From the NCBI GenBank assembly GCA_002379985.1, contig DFVG01000016.1:124660-188659 (forward strand): 64,000 bases of DNA, in the 5' to 3' direction. Positions 1 through 7,852 of this stretch are shown here, one piece after another (within the stretch, counting starts at the first letter, position 1; each line of letters opens with the position of its first letter). The stretch is from Flavobacteriaceae bacterium UBA4166 (GTDB taxonomy: Bacteria; Bacteroidota; Bacteroidia; Flavobacteriales; Flavobacteriaceae). Position numbers and translations under genes: made by a program. The notes below the pieces were generated by a model that did no database searches, was not told where the DNA came from, and saw nothing but the letters and a program-made list of their open reading frames with translations.

Positions 1-1
1 C

Positions 2-148
2 AGCGGAAAACGAAATAAAGACATTGCGAACGAGCTGAACATCAATGAAAAAACGGTAAGCACCTACAAAACGCGCTTATTGAAAAAATTGAAAGTGGAT
101 AATTTGGCAGATCTTATCCACCAATCGCGCATGTTTCAATTCGGTTAA
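2..148 (+). CDS. LuxR/NarL-type transcriptional regulator, C-terminal fragment
   Basis: The gene enters from the left edge; only its last 48 residues are visible. They contain a helix-turn-helix of the LuxR/GerE family: an IANELNINEKTVSTYKTRLLKK stretch split by the usual recognition-helix spacing, followed by an LKVDNLADLI dimerisation helix. Such domains usually end response regulators that bind promoter DNA as dimers. The receiver domain, if there is one, lies outside the window, so its partner kinase cannot be inferred. Its stop codon directly abuts the stop codon of dnaG on the other strand, forming TAATTA with no space for a terminator. Family assignment is solid; function is not known. 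Confidence 0.85.
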   Translation, partial: SGKRNKDIANELNINEKTVSTYKTRLLKKLKVDNLADLIHQSRMFQFG

Positions 149-2119
149 TTACAGTACTCTGTTGAGTTTTTCGGAAAGTAATTTTTTCAAGGTTTGATAA
201 TCGATCACATCCTGCAAATTCTCACATCGATCATCTTCTGTATCTGATTGCTTTATTTCTTCGGAAAGATCTTCGATCTTACGATTCACCAAATACCTTC
301 TGAAATTGAGAATGGTTTCACTCACCATTTGAGAAATGGTATGCTTTTTCTCTTTCACAAAAATATCTTTCCCCTCCCAGTTGTGTAGGCGATGCCGCTC
401 TTCTTCCATTAAAATATGCGTCACCGTGGCAGCTTTTTCTGAAGGTAAGGTGTTTACAAATTGATCGATCGCCATTTCTTGTTGTTGGTTCAAGCGTTCA
501 ATAATGGCAGCATACAACTCACGAAACCCTTCATTAGCAAATTCTATCTCGTCTTCCTGTAAGTCTAAATAGATCTTTTCAAAAACTTTCGCAGTTACTT
601 GTTCTGGCTGAAAGGCGATGTTCCCTTCTTCATCGGCCTCCAGAATCAGTTCTTCAAATTCTTCTTCTTCGGAACCGTACAACAGTAATAGCTGTATAAT
701 TTTTTGTTCCAACTCAAATTGCTCATCGATCTTGGTGGCGGGTGTTTGCTCCTGTGGCACCACATTCATGGTTTTCTGAGCGTTCTCTTTTCGAGAAGTT
801 CGGGCGGCGTCACGCTGCTCTTTCTGAAGCATTTGTGCCAACGAACTAAACAACACCTCTTCGCTGATATCCATGATGCGCGCACATTCTTTGATGTACA
901 CTTCACGCTTGATCACATCAGGGATTTTGGCAATACTCACCACCATATCCCGAATGGTCTCTGCTTTTTTGATAGGATCGTTCTTTGCTTCCGAAGCCAA
1001 CAAACTAGCTTTGAAATCAATAAAATCTCGTGAATTGTTTGCGATGTACTCCGTAATTTCTTCGAAAGAATGTGCTTTTGCAAAACTATCGGGATCTTCC
1101 CCTTCTGGAAATGTACAAATCCGTACGTTCATGCCTTGCTCCAAGATCAAGTCTACCCCGCGAAGTGATGCTCGTAATCCCGCCGCATCCCCATCGAACA
1201 AAACCGTAATATTTTGTGTCAATCGGTTGATGAGTCGGATCTGCTCCGGCGTTAAGGCCGTACCCGAAGACGATACTACATTTTCAACCCCACTTTGGTG
1301 TAGTTGGATCACATCGGTATAGCCTTCCACCAAGAGACAACGGTCTTCTTTGGCAATGGCTGGCTTGGCTTCATAAATTCCGTAGAGCACCTTACTCTTG
1401 TGGTAAATATCACTTTCGGGAGAATTGAGGTATTTTGCAACCTTTTTATCGCTCGTTAAAATCCTTCCACCAAACCCAAGCGTCCTTCCACTCATACTTT
1501 TGATAGGAAACATCACGCGCCCTTTGAACCGGTCAAATTGTTTTTCTTCCTTGACAATAGTGAGCCCGGTTTTTTCAAGAAACTCTAGTTGATATCCTTT
1601 TTTGATCGCTTCGGAAGTAAAGGCATCCCACACATCGGGCGAATACCCTAAGTCAAATTTCTTAATGGTTTCGTCTGTAAAACCGCGCTCCTTGAAATAG
1701 CTGAGTCCAATAGCTTTCCCTTCTTCCGTCTTCAACAAGGTCTTGTGAAAATATTCTCTGGCAAATTCACTTACCAGATACAGACTTTCCCGTTCGGTGG
1801 CTTGCTGCTTCTGCTCGTCGGTTTGCTCGGTCTCTTCAATTTCAATACCGTACTTTTTAGCCAAGTATTTAATGGCTTCCGGATAGCTGAAGTGCTCGTG
1901 CTCCATTAAAAAAGAAACTACGCTCCCCCCTTTTCCGCTAGAAAAATCTTTCCAAATTTGCTTCACCGGAGACACCATGAAACTCGGAGTGCGTTCATCG
2001 GTAAACGGACTCAGACCTTTGAAGTTACTCCCTGATTTCTTCAACTGTACAAAATCACCAATCACCTCTTCTACGCGAGCGGCGTCAAATACGGCGTCTA
2101 TGGTGGTTTTGGAGATCAT
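149..2119 (-). CDS. dnaG: DNA primase
   Basis: DnaG synthesises RNA primers at the replication fork. From the ATG at 2119 it has 656 residues: an N-terminal primase module (about 1-95), an RNA-polymerase core with the TOPRIM motifs EGYTDV (about residue 265) and DGDAAG (about residue 310), and a C-terminal helicase-interaction region rich in Glu and Gln. The four zinc ligands of classical DnaG (C-x2-H and C-x2-C) are absent: the matching positions are Ser37, Thr40, Asp58 and Ser61, although the surrounding PF-(D)ER-TPSF motif is kept. The longer frame starts with TTG at 2152. I prefer 2119 because the family begins MISKxTID and because a TAnnTTT-like box (2136-2143) lies inside the extension. 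Function is certain; the loss of the zinc site is read directly from the sequence. Confidence 0.96.
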   Translation of the reverse strand: MISKTTIDAVFDAARVEEVIGDFVQLKKSGSNFKGLSPFTDERTPSFMVSPVKQIWKDFSSGKGGSVVSFLMEHEHFSYPEAIKYLAKKYGIEIEETEQTDEQKQQATERESLYLVSEFAREYFHKTLLKTEEGKAIGLSYFKERGFTDETIKKFDLGYSPDVWDAFTSEAIKKGYQLEFLEKTGLTIVKEEKQFDRFKGRVMFPIKSMSGRTLGFGGRILTSDKKVAKYLNSPESDIYHKSKVLYGIYEAKPAIAKEDRCLLVEGYTDVIQLHQSGVENVVSSSGTALTPEQIRLINRLTQNITVLFDGDAAGLRASLRGVDLILEQGMNVRICTFPEGEDPDSFAKAHSFEEITEYIANNSRDFIDFKASLLASEAKNDPIKKAETIRDMVVSIAKIPDVIKREVYIKECARIMDISEEVLFSSLAQMLQKEQRDAARTSRKENAQKTMNVVPQEQTPATKIDEQFELEQKIIQLLLLYGSEEEEFEELILEADEEGNIAFQPEQVTAKVFEKIYLDLQEDEIEFANEGFRELYAAIIERLNQQQEMAIDQFVNTLPSEKAATVTHILMEEERHRLHNWEGKDIFVKEKKHTISQMVSETILNFRRYLVNRKIEDLSEEIKQSDTEDDRCENLQDVIDYQTLKKLLSEKLNRVL

Positions 2120-2156
2120 AGGAAATTTCTTGTCGTAAAAATACGATTTCAAGCAA

Positions 2157-2184
2157 AAAAAGACCTCCCAAAGGAGGTCTTTTT
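2157..2184 (-). terminator. Rho-independent terminator after the outer-membrane protein gene
   Basis: A perfect 8-bp stem AGACCTCC (2161-2168) / GGAGGTCT (2173-2180) with a 4-nt loop is flanked by A-runs on one side and T-runs on the other, so it could work in both directions. It follows the stop codon of the minus-strand gene at 2205-3263 by about 20 bp and separates it from dnaG. Confidence 0.85.
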
Positions 2185-2204
2185 ACGGATACCAAAACCG
2201 TGGG

Positions 2205-3263
2205 CTAATCCATATCAAACCGAAGTCCTAATGAAATATTTCGCTGCTCTACAGGATTGTCCTTAAAAATGGTGTTGAGATCATATTTTACATACAAGGC
2301 AGTATCGCGCCAACCTAGATACGCACTAACCCCATAAATAAAGTTGTTGGTATTAAAACTTCCTTTTTGCTTTTCTTTGATGTCTTCCCCGTCTACTTCA
2401 TACTTCAACTTTTGGCGCGCTGCCAGTTTGATACCCGCATAACCTCCTATACCTACTTTGATCTGATTATGGGTATCGTAGCGAAAATAATTCTCACCTT
2501 CGATCTTCTTAGACGGTCCAAATTCAAAATGAATAGGAACAACGAGGTTATCTAACCGGAATTTCGACTTGTCAAGGTCTATCGGATAGGTTTGTAGTTC
2601 GGTTTCAGAGCCAGTATCTACTAAATATTGATTGTCTTCCGGCTTGAGTCCGTTGAACTGAAAGGAAATCCCATACTTGATGCGCAACCAATTGGATTCT
2701 TGAAAGACACGTGTTTTCCAGGCCCAGCCGAGTTCGGCAAACCGACTTCCGGCCAACTTATAAGGCGAATCCTCCAGCGACTGTCCTTCCGTAATAACGT
2801 TGTTGAATCCTATGGCCAAAACAAAATCGCTGGTGGTACGTCTGTCATAAGGACGTTGTCTATTCTTAGGCCCCAAGAAAACAAATGGCGAATCACCTCG
2901 ATCTCCCCATCCTACCGATAGCACTAGGCGGTCGTCGTCATCCAGCGAGGTATCGGTACCGTTTCGCTGTAAAAGCTCAATCTTGTTATTGATAATCGCT
3001 AAACGATTTTCAATGTTGAGCGCGTGCTTTTCAGCCGCTTTCTTTTTGCGAAGTTCGGCTTCTTCTACTGTAATGATGTTACGTTCTTGCTGCTCCAGGA
3101 TGGCTTCCACCTCCACTTTGAGTGCGTCTTTCTCTTCCTGTGTTACCTTCTCCTTGGTTTGCTCCAGGATCTGTAAAGTCTCTTCATTCTTCTCTTGGGC
3201 TGCTGCGGTAAAGACTGCAGTCACCCATATCGCGATTGCGATACTTAGCGTAGCTATTTTCAT
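2205..3263 (-). CDS. Predicted outer-membrane beta-barrel protein (sigma/anti-sigma operon)
   Basis: A 352-residue exported protein of unknown function. A signal peptide (about residues 1-22, ending AAAQ) is followed by a charged, probably coiled-coil segment (about 25-100, rich in Glu, Lys and Leu). The rest alternates hydrophobic and polar residues with many aromatic positions and ends in LGLRFDMD, typical of a Bacteroidetes outer-membrane barrel of the PorT-like/OMP_b-brl type. It is the last gene of sigma factor - anti-sigma - barrel and ends at a strong terminator, so it is plausibly a target or sensor of that sigma system. A short hairpin GCCCG-AAA-CGGGC (3281-3293) lies in the gap to the anti-sigma gene without a T-run. 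Barrel fold is inferred from pattern, not from a recognised family signature. Confidence 0.7.
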   Translation of the reverse strand: MKIATLSIAIAIWVTAVFTAAAQEKNEETLQILEQTKEKVTQEEKDALKVEVEAILEQQERNIITVEEAELRKKKAAEKHALNIENRLAIINNKIELLQRNGTDTSLDDDDRLVLSVGWGDRGDSPFVFLGPKNRQRPYDRRTTSDFVLAIGFNNVITEGQSLEDSPYKLAGSRFAELGWAWKTRVFQESNWLRIKYGISFQFNGLKPEDNQYLVDTGSETELQTYPIDLDKSKFRLDNLVVPIHFEFGPSKKIEGENYFRYDTHNQIKVGIGGYAGIKLAARQKLKYEVDGEDIKEKQKGSFNTNNFIYGVSAYLGWRDTALYVKYDLNTIFKDNPVEQRNISLGLRFDMD

Positions 3264-3308
3264 ACTGTTCGTGATTTTGTGCCCGAAACGGGCGTGATTG
3301 ATGATTAT

Positions 3309-4100
3309 TTATTGATTTCGTTCGGCAACGGCGGTTCTAATTTTTTCGAACCCTTTGCCAAGTGCATCAAATACTTTTTCTCTAAAATTGCGTTCTAATT
3401 CAAATTCTACTTCTTGCAACAAAGCCGTGGCATCTACTTTAAAGGTCCCTTCTCTAAAAAGACGTTGTTGCTTTATTTCTTGTTGTGCTTCCTCCAATAG
3501 CGCTTCAATTTGGGCGTTACTAACGTTGTTATTTCGCTGCTGCAACAATTGCACTTGCGCAACAACTTCATTGACTTTTTGTTCTTCAAAACTTATCTCC
3601 TGCTGAATATTCTCCTGCAATAAAGGGGTTTCTTTTATAGTGTTTTCAGCGAGGATCATGTTTTCTTTCGATAGGTTTTCAACAGATTTCTTTGTTAGGA
3701 TTTCTTCGGAAGTGTTCTCCTTTTGCGTGTTGGTCACTGCAATCGCTTCAGAAGGCGTATTAGGTTGCTTCTCGATGTTTTCTGTCGCACTTTCTTCCGA
3801 AGCAATTTCAGAATCAGGAATTTCAAAGACAGTTTCTTCTTGCTCGGGAACTTCCGTTTGTACTTCGGGGGTTGTCACCAGAGGCGTAGCGACTTCCGCC
3901 GTAGGGCGCAACCACCAAACACTCAATAATACGATTGCGATCACCGCTGCTGCGACCGCCCAAGGACGGGTCAATGTTCTTGTTGGCTTTTCCTGAAGTG
4001 CTAGTTGCTGCTCCAGTTTGCTCCATGTTTCAGGATTTGGGCTAAGTTCCCGCTCCTGCAACTTCTCACGCATCTGTTTTTCAAAATCAACGGGTGCCAT
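3309..4100 (-). CDS. Predicted single-pass anti-sigma factor
   Basis: A 263-residue membrane protein. The N-terminal cytoplasmic part (about 1-45) is charged and has the PNPETWSKLEQQL motif seen in flavobacterial anti-sigma proteins. One transmembrane helix spans about residues 46-66 (AVAAAVIAIVLLSVWW). The periplasmic part is long, very acidic and low in complexity (Glu, Thr, Val, Gln), with a coiled-coil tail. The start overlaps the end of the sigma gene by 14 bp, so the two are probably co-translated at matched levels, as is usual for ECF sigma/anti-sigma pairs. The role follows from gene order and topology; no zinc-binding anti-sigma motif is visible. Confidence 0.75.
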   Translation of the reverse strand: MAPVDFEKQMREKLQERELSPNPETWSKLEQQLALQEKPTRTLTRPWAVAAAVIAIVLLSVWWLRPTAEVATPLVTTPEVQTEVPEQEETVFEIPDSEIASEESATENIEKQPNTPSEAIAVTNTQKENTSEEILTKKSVENLSKENMILAENTIKETPLLQENIQQEISFEEQKVNEVVAQVQLLQQRNNNVSNAQIEALLEEAQQEIKQQRLFREGTFKVDATALLQEVEFELERNFREKVFDALGKGFEKIRTAVAERNQ

Positions 4101-4653
4101 ACTGTGTATTCTTTAATAGGTTCAACTTTTCTTGTAATTCTTTACGTGCTTTGTGCAATTGTGATTTCGACGTGTTTTCTGAAATCTGAAGCATTTCTGC
4201 AATCTCCCCGTGTTTGTAGCCTTCTACCGCATACAATACAAATACGGTTCGGTAACCATCCGGAAGCGAATCAATCAATTTTTGAATTGCTTCTACCTCC
4301 AACTCTGTTTCCATGTACGATACATGGGCCGTACTGTTCTCAAGGATTTCCGAATCTTGAAAATGCAACCGCTTTTCTTTCCGCAACTGCGAGATACATT
4401 CGTTCACCATGATGCGCCGTATCCATCCTTCAAAACTTCCTTCGTGTTTAAAAGAGTCTAATCGGGTAAACACTTTTAAAAATCCGTTGCTCATCACCTC
4501 TTCCGCCAATGCTACCGATTTCAAATACTGTCTACATACGCTCAGCATCTTTGGCGCAAAATTTTGATACAACTCAAATTGTGCGCGACGATTGCCTTGC
4601 AAGGCTCTCCTGATCTGCTTTTTATAATTGGTATGTAGCGCGACTACTTTCAC
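4087..4653 (-). CDS. ECF-type RNA polymerase sigma factor
   Basis: A 188-residue sigma-70 family protein with only regions 2 and 4. Region 2 includes AEEVMSNGFLKVFTRLDSF and EGWIRRIMVNECI (about 50-95). Region 4 includes LPDGYRTVFVLYAVEGYKHGEIAEML and the helix-turn-helix ISENTSKSQLHKARKEL (about 130-175). The start is a GTG at 4653; no ATG is available upstream of region 2. It is the first gene of a three-gene unit with an anti-sigma factor and an outer-membrane protein, suggesting response to an envelope signal. A promoter of ECF type lies just upstream, which suggests autoregulation. Confidence 0.93.
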   Translation of the reverse strand: MKVVALHTNYKKQIRRALQGNRRAQFELYQNFAPKMLSVCRQYLKSVALAEEVMSNGFLKVFTRLDSFKHEGSFEGWIRRIMVNECISQLRKEKRLHFQDSEILENSTAHVSYMETELEVEAIQKLIDSLPDGYRTVFVLYAVEGYKHGEIAEMLQISENTSKSQLHKARKELQEKLNLLKNTQYGTR

Positions 4654-4686
4654 AAAAGGGTGTGTTATGAGATGCTTCTATTGGTA

Positions 4687-4715
4687 TAGACGCGATCTTT
4701 TTAAAAAAGGTTGCC
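4687..4715 (-). promoter_or_regulatory. ECF-type promoter of the sigma factor operon
   Basis: On the minus strand GGCAACC (4709-4715) is followed, after exactly 16 bp that include a T-run and an A-run, by CGTCTA (4687-4692). An AAC-containing -35 element and a CGTC-type -10 element at 16-bp spacing are hallmarks of ECF-sigma promoters, and the pair sits about 33 bp upstream of the GTG start of the sigma gene. It differs from the TTG/TAnnTTTG housekeeping promoters elsewhere in the window. Autoregulation is an inference. Confidence 0.6.
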
Positions 4716-4730
4716 TGAAGCTAAAAAAAA

Positions 4731-5708
4731 TTATTTATTGCGGTCGATCACGTAGTTTACCATCAAGGTTAACGATTCTCGATACGGACTCTCAGGATAG
4801 GATTCTAAAATAGACAACGCGGCATCGCGATAGGCTTTCATCTTAGCAATGGCATAGTCGAGACCGCCCTTATCCTTTACAAATTGAATCACCTCTTTCA
4901 CGCGCGTTTTATCGGTATTATGATTTTTTACGGAATTGATCACCCAACGTTTCTCCTGTTCCGAGCAATTATTGAGGGCGTAGATCAACGGAAGCGTCAT
5001 CTTTTGCTCTTTGATATCGATACCCGTAGGTTTTCCAATTTTTTCGGAACCGTAATCAAAGAGATCATCTTTAATTTGAAACGCGATCCCTATGCGTTCT
5101 CCAAATTGACGCATTTGTTCTACTTCTTCTGCCGAAGCGTCTACCGATTGCGCTCCCATCGCGCAACAGGCTGCAATTAAGGTGGCGGTCTTTTGACGAA
5201 TGATTTCAAAATAAACATCTTCTGTAATATCGAGTTTTCTTGCTTTTTCAATTTGAAGCAATTCGCCTTCGCTCATTTCACGTACGGCTACAGAAATGAT
5301 CTTCAGCAAATCAAAATCATCGTTATCAATGGAAAGTAACAAGCCTTTCGATAATAGATAATCTCCTACCAACACCGCAATTTTATTCTTCCACAAGGCA
5401 TTGATAGAGAAAAAGCCACGACGCCGGTTACTATCGTCTACCACGTCGTCATGCACCAAGGTAGCGGTGTGGATCAATTCAATAACAGATGCCCCGCGAT
5501 AGGTTCGTTCTAACACATCCCCATTGCCGGTCATTTTAGCGATCAAGAAGACAAACATAGGGCGCATTTGCTTTCCTTTTCTGTTGACAACGTAATGGGT
5601 GATCTTATTAAGGAGCGACACGTTGGACGACATGGCACCAGAGAATTTCTTCTCAAAACGCTCCATTTCTGCCTCTATGGGAAGTCTTATTTGGGAAACC
5701 ACCTTCAT
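4731..5708 (-). CDS. Trans-polyprenyl diphosphate synthase (octaprenyl/heptaprenyl type)
   Basis: This 325-residue enzyme extends isoprenoid chains by adding isopentenyl diphosphate, probably making the side chain of menaquinone. Both aspartate-rich motifs that bind Mg-diphosphate are present: DDVVDD in LVHDDVVDDSNRRRG (about 82-97) and DDLFD in FQIKDDLFDYG (about 215-225). GKQMRPMF near residue 45 is the family GKxxRP motif. Length is normal for IspB-like long-chain synthases. Product chain length cannot be read from the sequence, so no specific symbol is given. It lies 77 bp upstream of the ECF sigma gene, separated by that gene's own promoter. Confidence 0.92.
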   Translation of the reverse strand: MKVVSQIRLPIEAEMERFEKKFSGAMSSNVSLLNKITHYVVNRKGKQMRPMFVFLIAKMTGNGDVLERTYRGASVIELIHTATLVHDDVVDDSNRRRGFFSINALWKNKIAVLVGDYLLSKGLLLSIDNDDFDLLKIISVAVREMSEGELLQIEKARKLDITEDVYFEIIRQKTATLIAACCAMGAQSVDASAEEVEQMRQFGERIGIAFQIKDDLFDYGSEKIGKPTGIDIKEQKMTLPLIYALNNCSEQEKRWVINSVKNHNTDKTRVKEVIQFVKDKGGLDYAIAKMKAYRDAALSILESYPESPYRESLTLMVNYVIDRNK

Positions 5709-5768
5709 CTAAGTAGTAAAATTACATTTTTTATAAAAATATTATGTGCAAGATCGTCTTCAAATCCT

Positions 5769-5776
5769 TATCTTTA
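5769..5776 (+). promoter_or_regulatory. Possible -7 box for the T9SS-exported protein gene
   Basis: TATCTTTA matches the Bacteroidetes -7 consensus TAnnTTTG at seven of eight positions and lies 30 bp before the chosen ATG at 5807. No clear TTG -33 element is seen at the expected distance. The box lies inside the upstream extension of the frame, which supports the later start. Confidence 0.4.
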
Positions 5777-5806
5777 GCACTTGTATTAACTCTTATTATA
5801 ATGATT

Positions 5807-6694
5807 ATGAAAAAAATTACTTTGTTAGCAGCCTTTTTTGCTGCTTTTGCTATGAATGCTCAGACCACGGTTTGGGAAGATAGTTTTGAGACGTATGACG
5901 ATTTCATCATTGATGCTATTGGAGGATACTCTCAGATTGATAACGATGGTGATACTGCTTATGGCTCTGCTGATTATGATTTTCCCAACGAAGCATATAC
6001 AGGTACCGGTATTGTATTTAATCCCTCTGCCACTACACCACCAGCTACAGGGACCGCTTGGGATGCTCGCACAGGAGATAAAGGATTGTATTTCTTTGCT
6101 TCACAAGGTGACGTGAGTGGTACGATTCAAAACGATGATTACTTCATCACTCCTGCAATTAATTTGACTGGAGCTTCTGGAGGAACTTCTTTCACCATGT
6201 GGGCAAAGTCTGTTACAGATGCATTCGGTTTAGAACAATTTGAAGTATTACTTTCAACTACCGGAACAGATCAAGCAGATTTTACCGAAGATCTAACGGG
6301 AGGTATTCAAGAAGCACCGTTGACATTTACAGAATATACCTTTGATATTTCTGCTTACGAGGGAGAAGTAGTCTACATTGCTGTTCACTATGTAGGAGCA
6401 GATTCTTTTGTTTTTATGACAGATGATTGGAGTGTTGAAGCAGCTACGTTCAGTGTAGAAGAAAATCTTTTCCAAGATTTTGTGCACAGTGTGAATGCTA
6501 CGGATCTCCAATTGCGTGCTTCTGTACCTATGGATAATATTACTTTGTTCAATGTATTAGGTCAGCAAGTAGTTTCTCAAAAACTTTCTACTACCAATGA
6601 AACTATTAATATTGCTGCTTTAAATGCTGGAGTCTATATAGCTAACGTAACTATTGAAGGACAAACCAAGTCATTCAAAATCGTTAAGCGATAA
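5807..6694 (+). CDS. Secreted protein with cleaved-adhesin-like domain and T9SS sorting domain
   Basis: A 295-residue exported protein. It has a signal peptide (MKKITLLAAFFAAFAMNAQ), then a beta-rich domain with DDYFITPAINLTGASG and TFDISAYEGEVVYIAVHY motifs typical of cleaved-adhesin/MAM-like jelly rolls (about 20-205). A type A T9SS C-terminal domain follows (about 215-295: ITLFNVLGQQV, GVYIANV, KSFKIVKR), which targets it through the type IX system to the cell surface or medium. A longer frame begins at 5744, but that segment covers a likely promoter. Codons are more T-rich and uniform than in neighbouring genes, perhaps reflecting high expression. A terminator follows. Ligand and role are unknown. 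Confidence 0.85.
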   Translation: MKKITLLAAFFAAFAMNAQTTVWEDSFETYDDFIIDAIGGYSQIDNDGDTAYGSADYDFPNEAYTGTGIVFNPSATTPPATGTAWDARTGDKGLYFFASQGDVSGTIQNDDYFITPAINLTGASGGTSFTMWAKSVTDAFGLEQFEVLLSTTGTDQADFTEDLTGGIQEAPLTFTEYTFDISAYEGEVVYIAVHYVGADSFVFMTDDWSVEAATFSVEENLFQDFVHSVNATDLQLRASVPMDNITLFNVLGQQVVSQKLSTTNETINIAALNAGVYIANVTIEGQTKSFKIVKR

Positions 6695-6720
6695 GCAATA
6701 CCACATATTAATAAATTGTA

Positions 6721-6747
6721 AACGGCTCTTAACGGAGCCGTTTTTTT
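6721..6747 (+). terminator. Bidirectional terminator between convergent genes
   Basis: AACGGCTC (6721-6728) pairs with GAGCCGTT (6735-6742) around a 6-nt loop, followed by a T-run that reaches into the stop codon of rlmN on the other strand. It ends the T9SS-protein transcript and is the only convergent junction in the window with an obvious terminator. Confidence 0.88.
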
Positions 6748-7795
6748 ATTGCTTATTTGCTAGTTGCCCGCAGGCGGCATCGATGTCTTTTCCGCGACTA
6801 CGGCGCACGGTTACCGGAATACGGTTATGCTCTAAGGCTTTGATGTAATGATCAACAGCAGCATCTGATGCTTGTTGAAAATCGCCGTCGTCAATAGGGT
6901 TGTATTCTATTAAATTGACTTTGCAGGGTACATATTTACAGAATTGTACCAAGGCGTCAATATCGTGTTGTTGGTCGTTAATCCCTTTCCAGACCACATA
7001 TTCATAAGTAATGCGTCGTTTGGTTTTCTCATACCAGTATTCTAAGGATTCACGCAGATCGTCTAGCGTAAAGCTTTTTGCGAACGGCATGATCTGTTCT
7101 CTGGTTTCCTGAATGGCGGAATGTAAGGAAACCGCTAAATGAAATTTCACCTCATCATCGGCCAACTTTTTGATCATTTTTGGCACTCCAGAAGTAGAGA
7201 GTGTAATTCGCTTTGGCGACATGCCCAGTCCTTCGTCTTGGGTGATTTTATCGATGCTTGCCAATACATTTTTATAGTTCATCAAGGGTTCGCCCATGCC
7301 CATAAATACGATATTACTTAAGGGTCTGTCATGATACAACCTACTTTCTCGATCGATGGCCACCACCTGATCGTAGATTTCATCAGGGTTTAAGTTTCGC
7401 ATTCGCTTCAAGCGAGCGGTAGCGCAGAATTTACAATCTAAACTACAACCAACTTGAGACGACACGCAGGCGGTGGTTCGTGTTTCCGTAGGAATTAAAA
7501 CCGACTCTACTACGAGTCCGTCGTGCAGTTTCACCGCGTTCTTCACCGTACCATCCTGACTCTTCTGCAGGCTATCTACCTGAATGTGATTAATAACGAA
7601 TTCAGATTCTAGGTGTGCCCGCATTTCTTTAGAAAGGTTGGTCATGTCCTCAAAGCGGTGGGTGCCTTTACTCCACAACCACTCGTAAACCTGATTGCCT
7701 CGAAATGCCTTCTCGCCCCTCGATACAAAAAAGTCTCGAAGTTCTTGTTTCGTTAATGCGCGTATATCTCTTTTATCTGAAGTCACAGTAGGCAA
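6746..7795 (-). CDS. rlmN: Dual-specificity RNA methyltransferase RlmN (23S A2503 / tRNA A37)
   Basis: A radical-SAM enzyme of 349 residues that methylates C2 of adenine 2503 in 23S rRNA and A37 in some tRNAs. It has the iron-sulfur cluster motif CSLDCKFC (CxxxCxxC, about 117-124), GMGEPLMNY (about 173-181) and LSTSGVP. The C-terminal catalytic Cys is in AACGQLANKQ. The frame opens with TTG at 7795; GTG at 7786 is an alternative, and the first ATG is too far in to be the start, so initiation is at a non-ATG codon. Apparently a single-gene unit. Confidence 0.95.
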   Translation of the reverse strand: MPTVTSDKRDIRALTKQELRDFFVSRGEKAFRGNQVYEWLWSKGTHRFEDMTNLSKEMRAHLESEFVINHIQVDSLQKSQDGTVKNAVKLHDGLVVESVLIPTETRTTACVSSQVGCSLDCKFCATARLKRMRNLNPDEIYDQVVAIDRESRLYHDRPLSNIVFMGMGEPLMNYKNVLASIDKITQDEGLGMSPKRITLSTSGVPKMIKKLADDEVKFHLAVSLHSAIQETREQIMPFAKSFTLDDLRESLEYWYEKTKRRITYEYVVWKGINDQQHDIDALVQFCKYVPCKVNLIEYNPIDDGDFQQASDAAVDHYIKALEHNRIPVTVRRSRGKDIDAACGQLANKQ

Positions 7796-7852
7796 AAATA
7801 CGAATTATCATTCGCGAGAAATCGTAAGAAGAGAAAAAGCTTGAAAGGAATG

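Noticed and set aside
3281..3293. Hairpin GCCCG-AAA-CGGGC between anti-sigma and barrel genes
   Set aside because: Short stem without a T-run; not convincing as a terminator, and no regulatory role can be supported.
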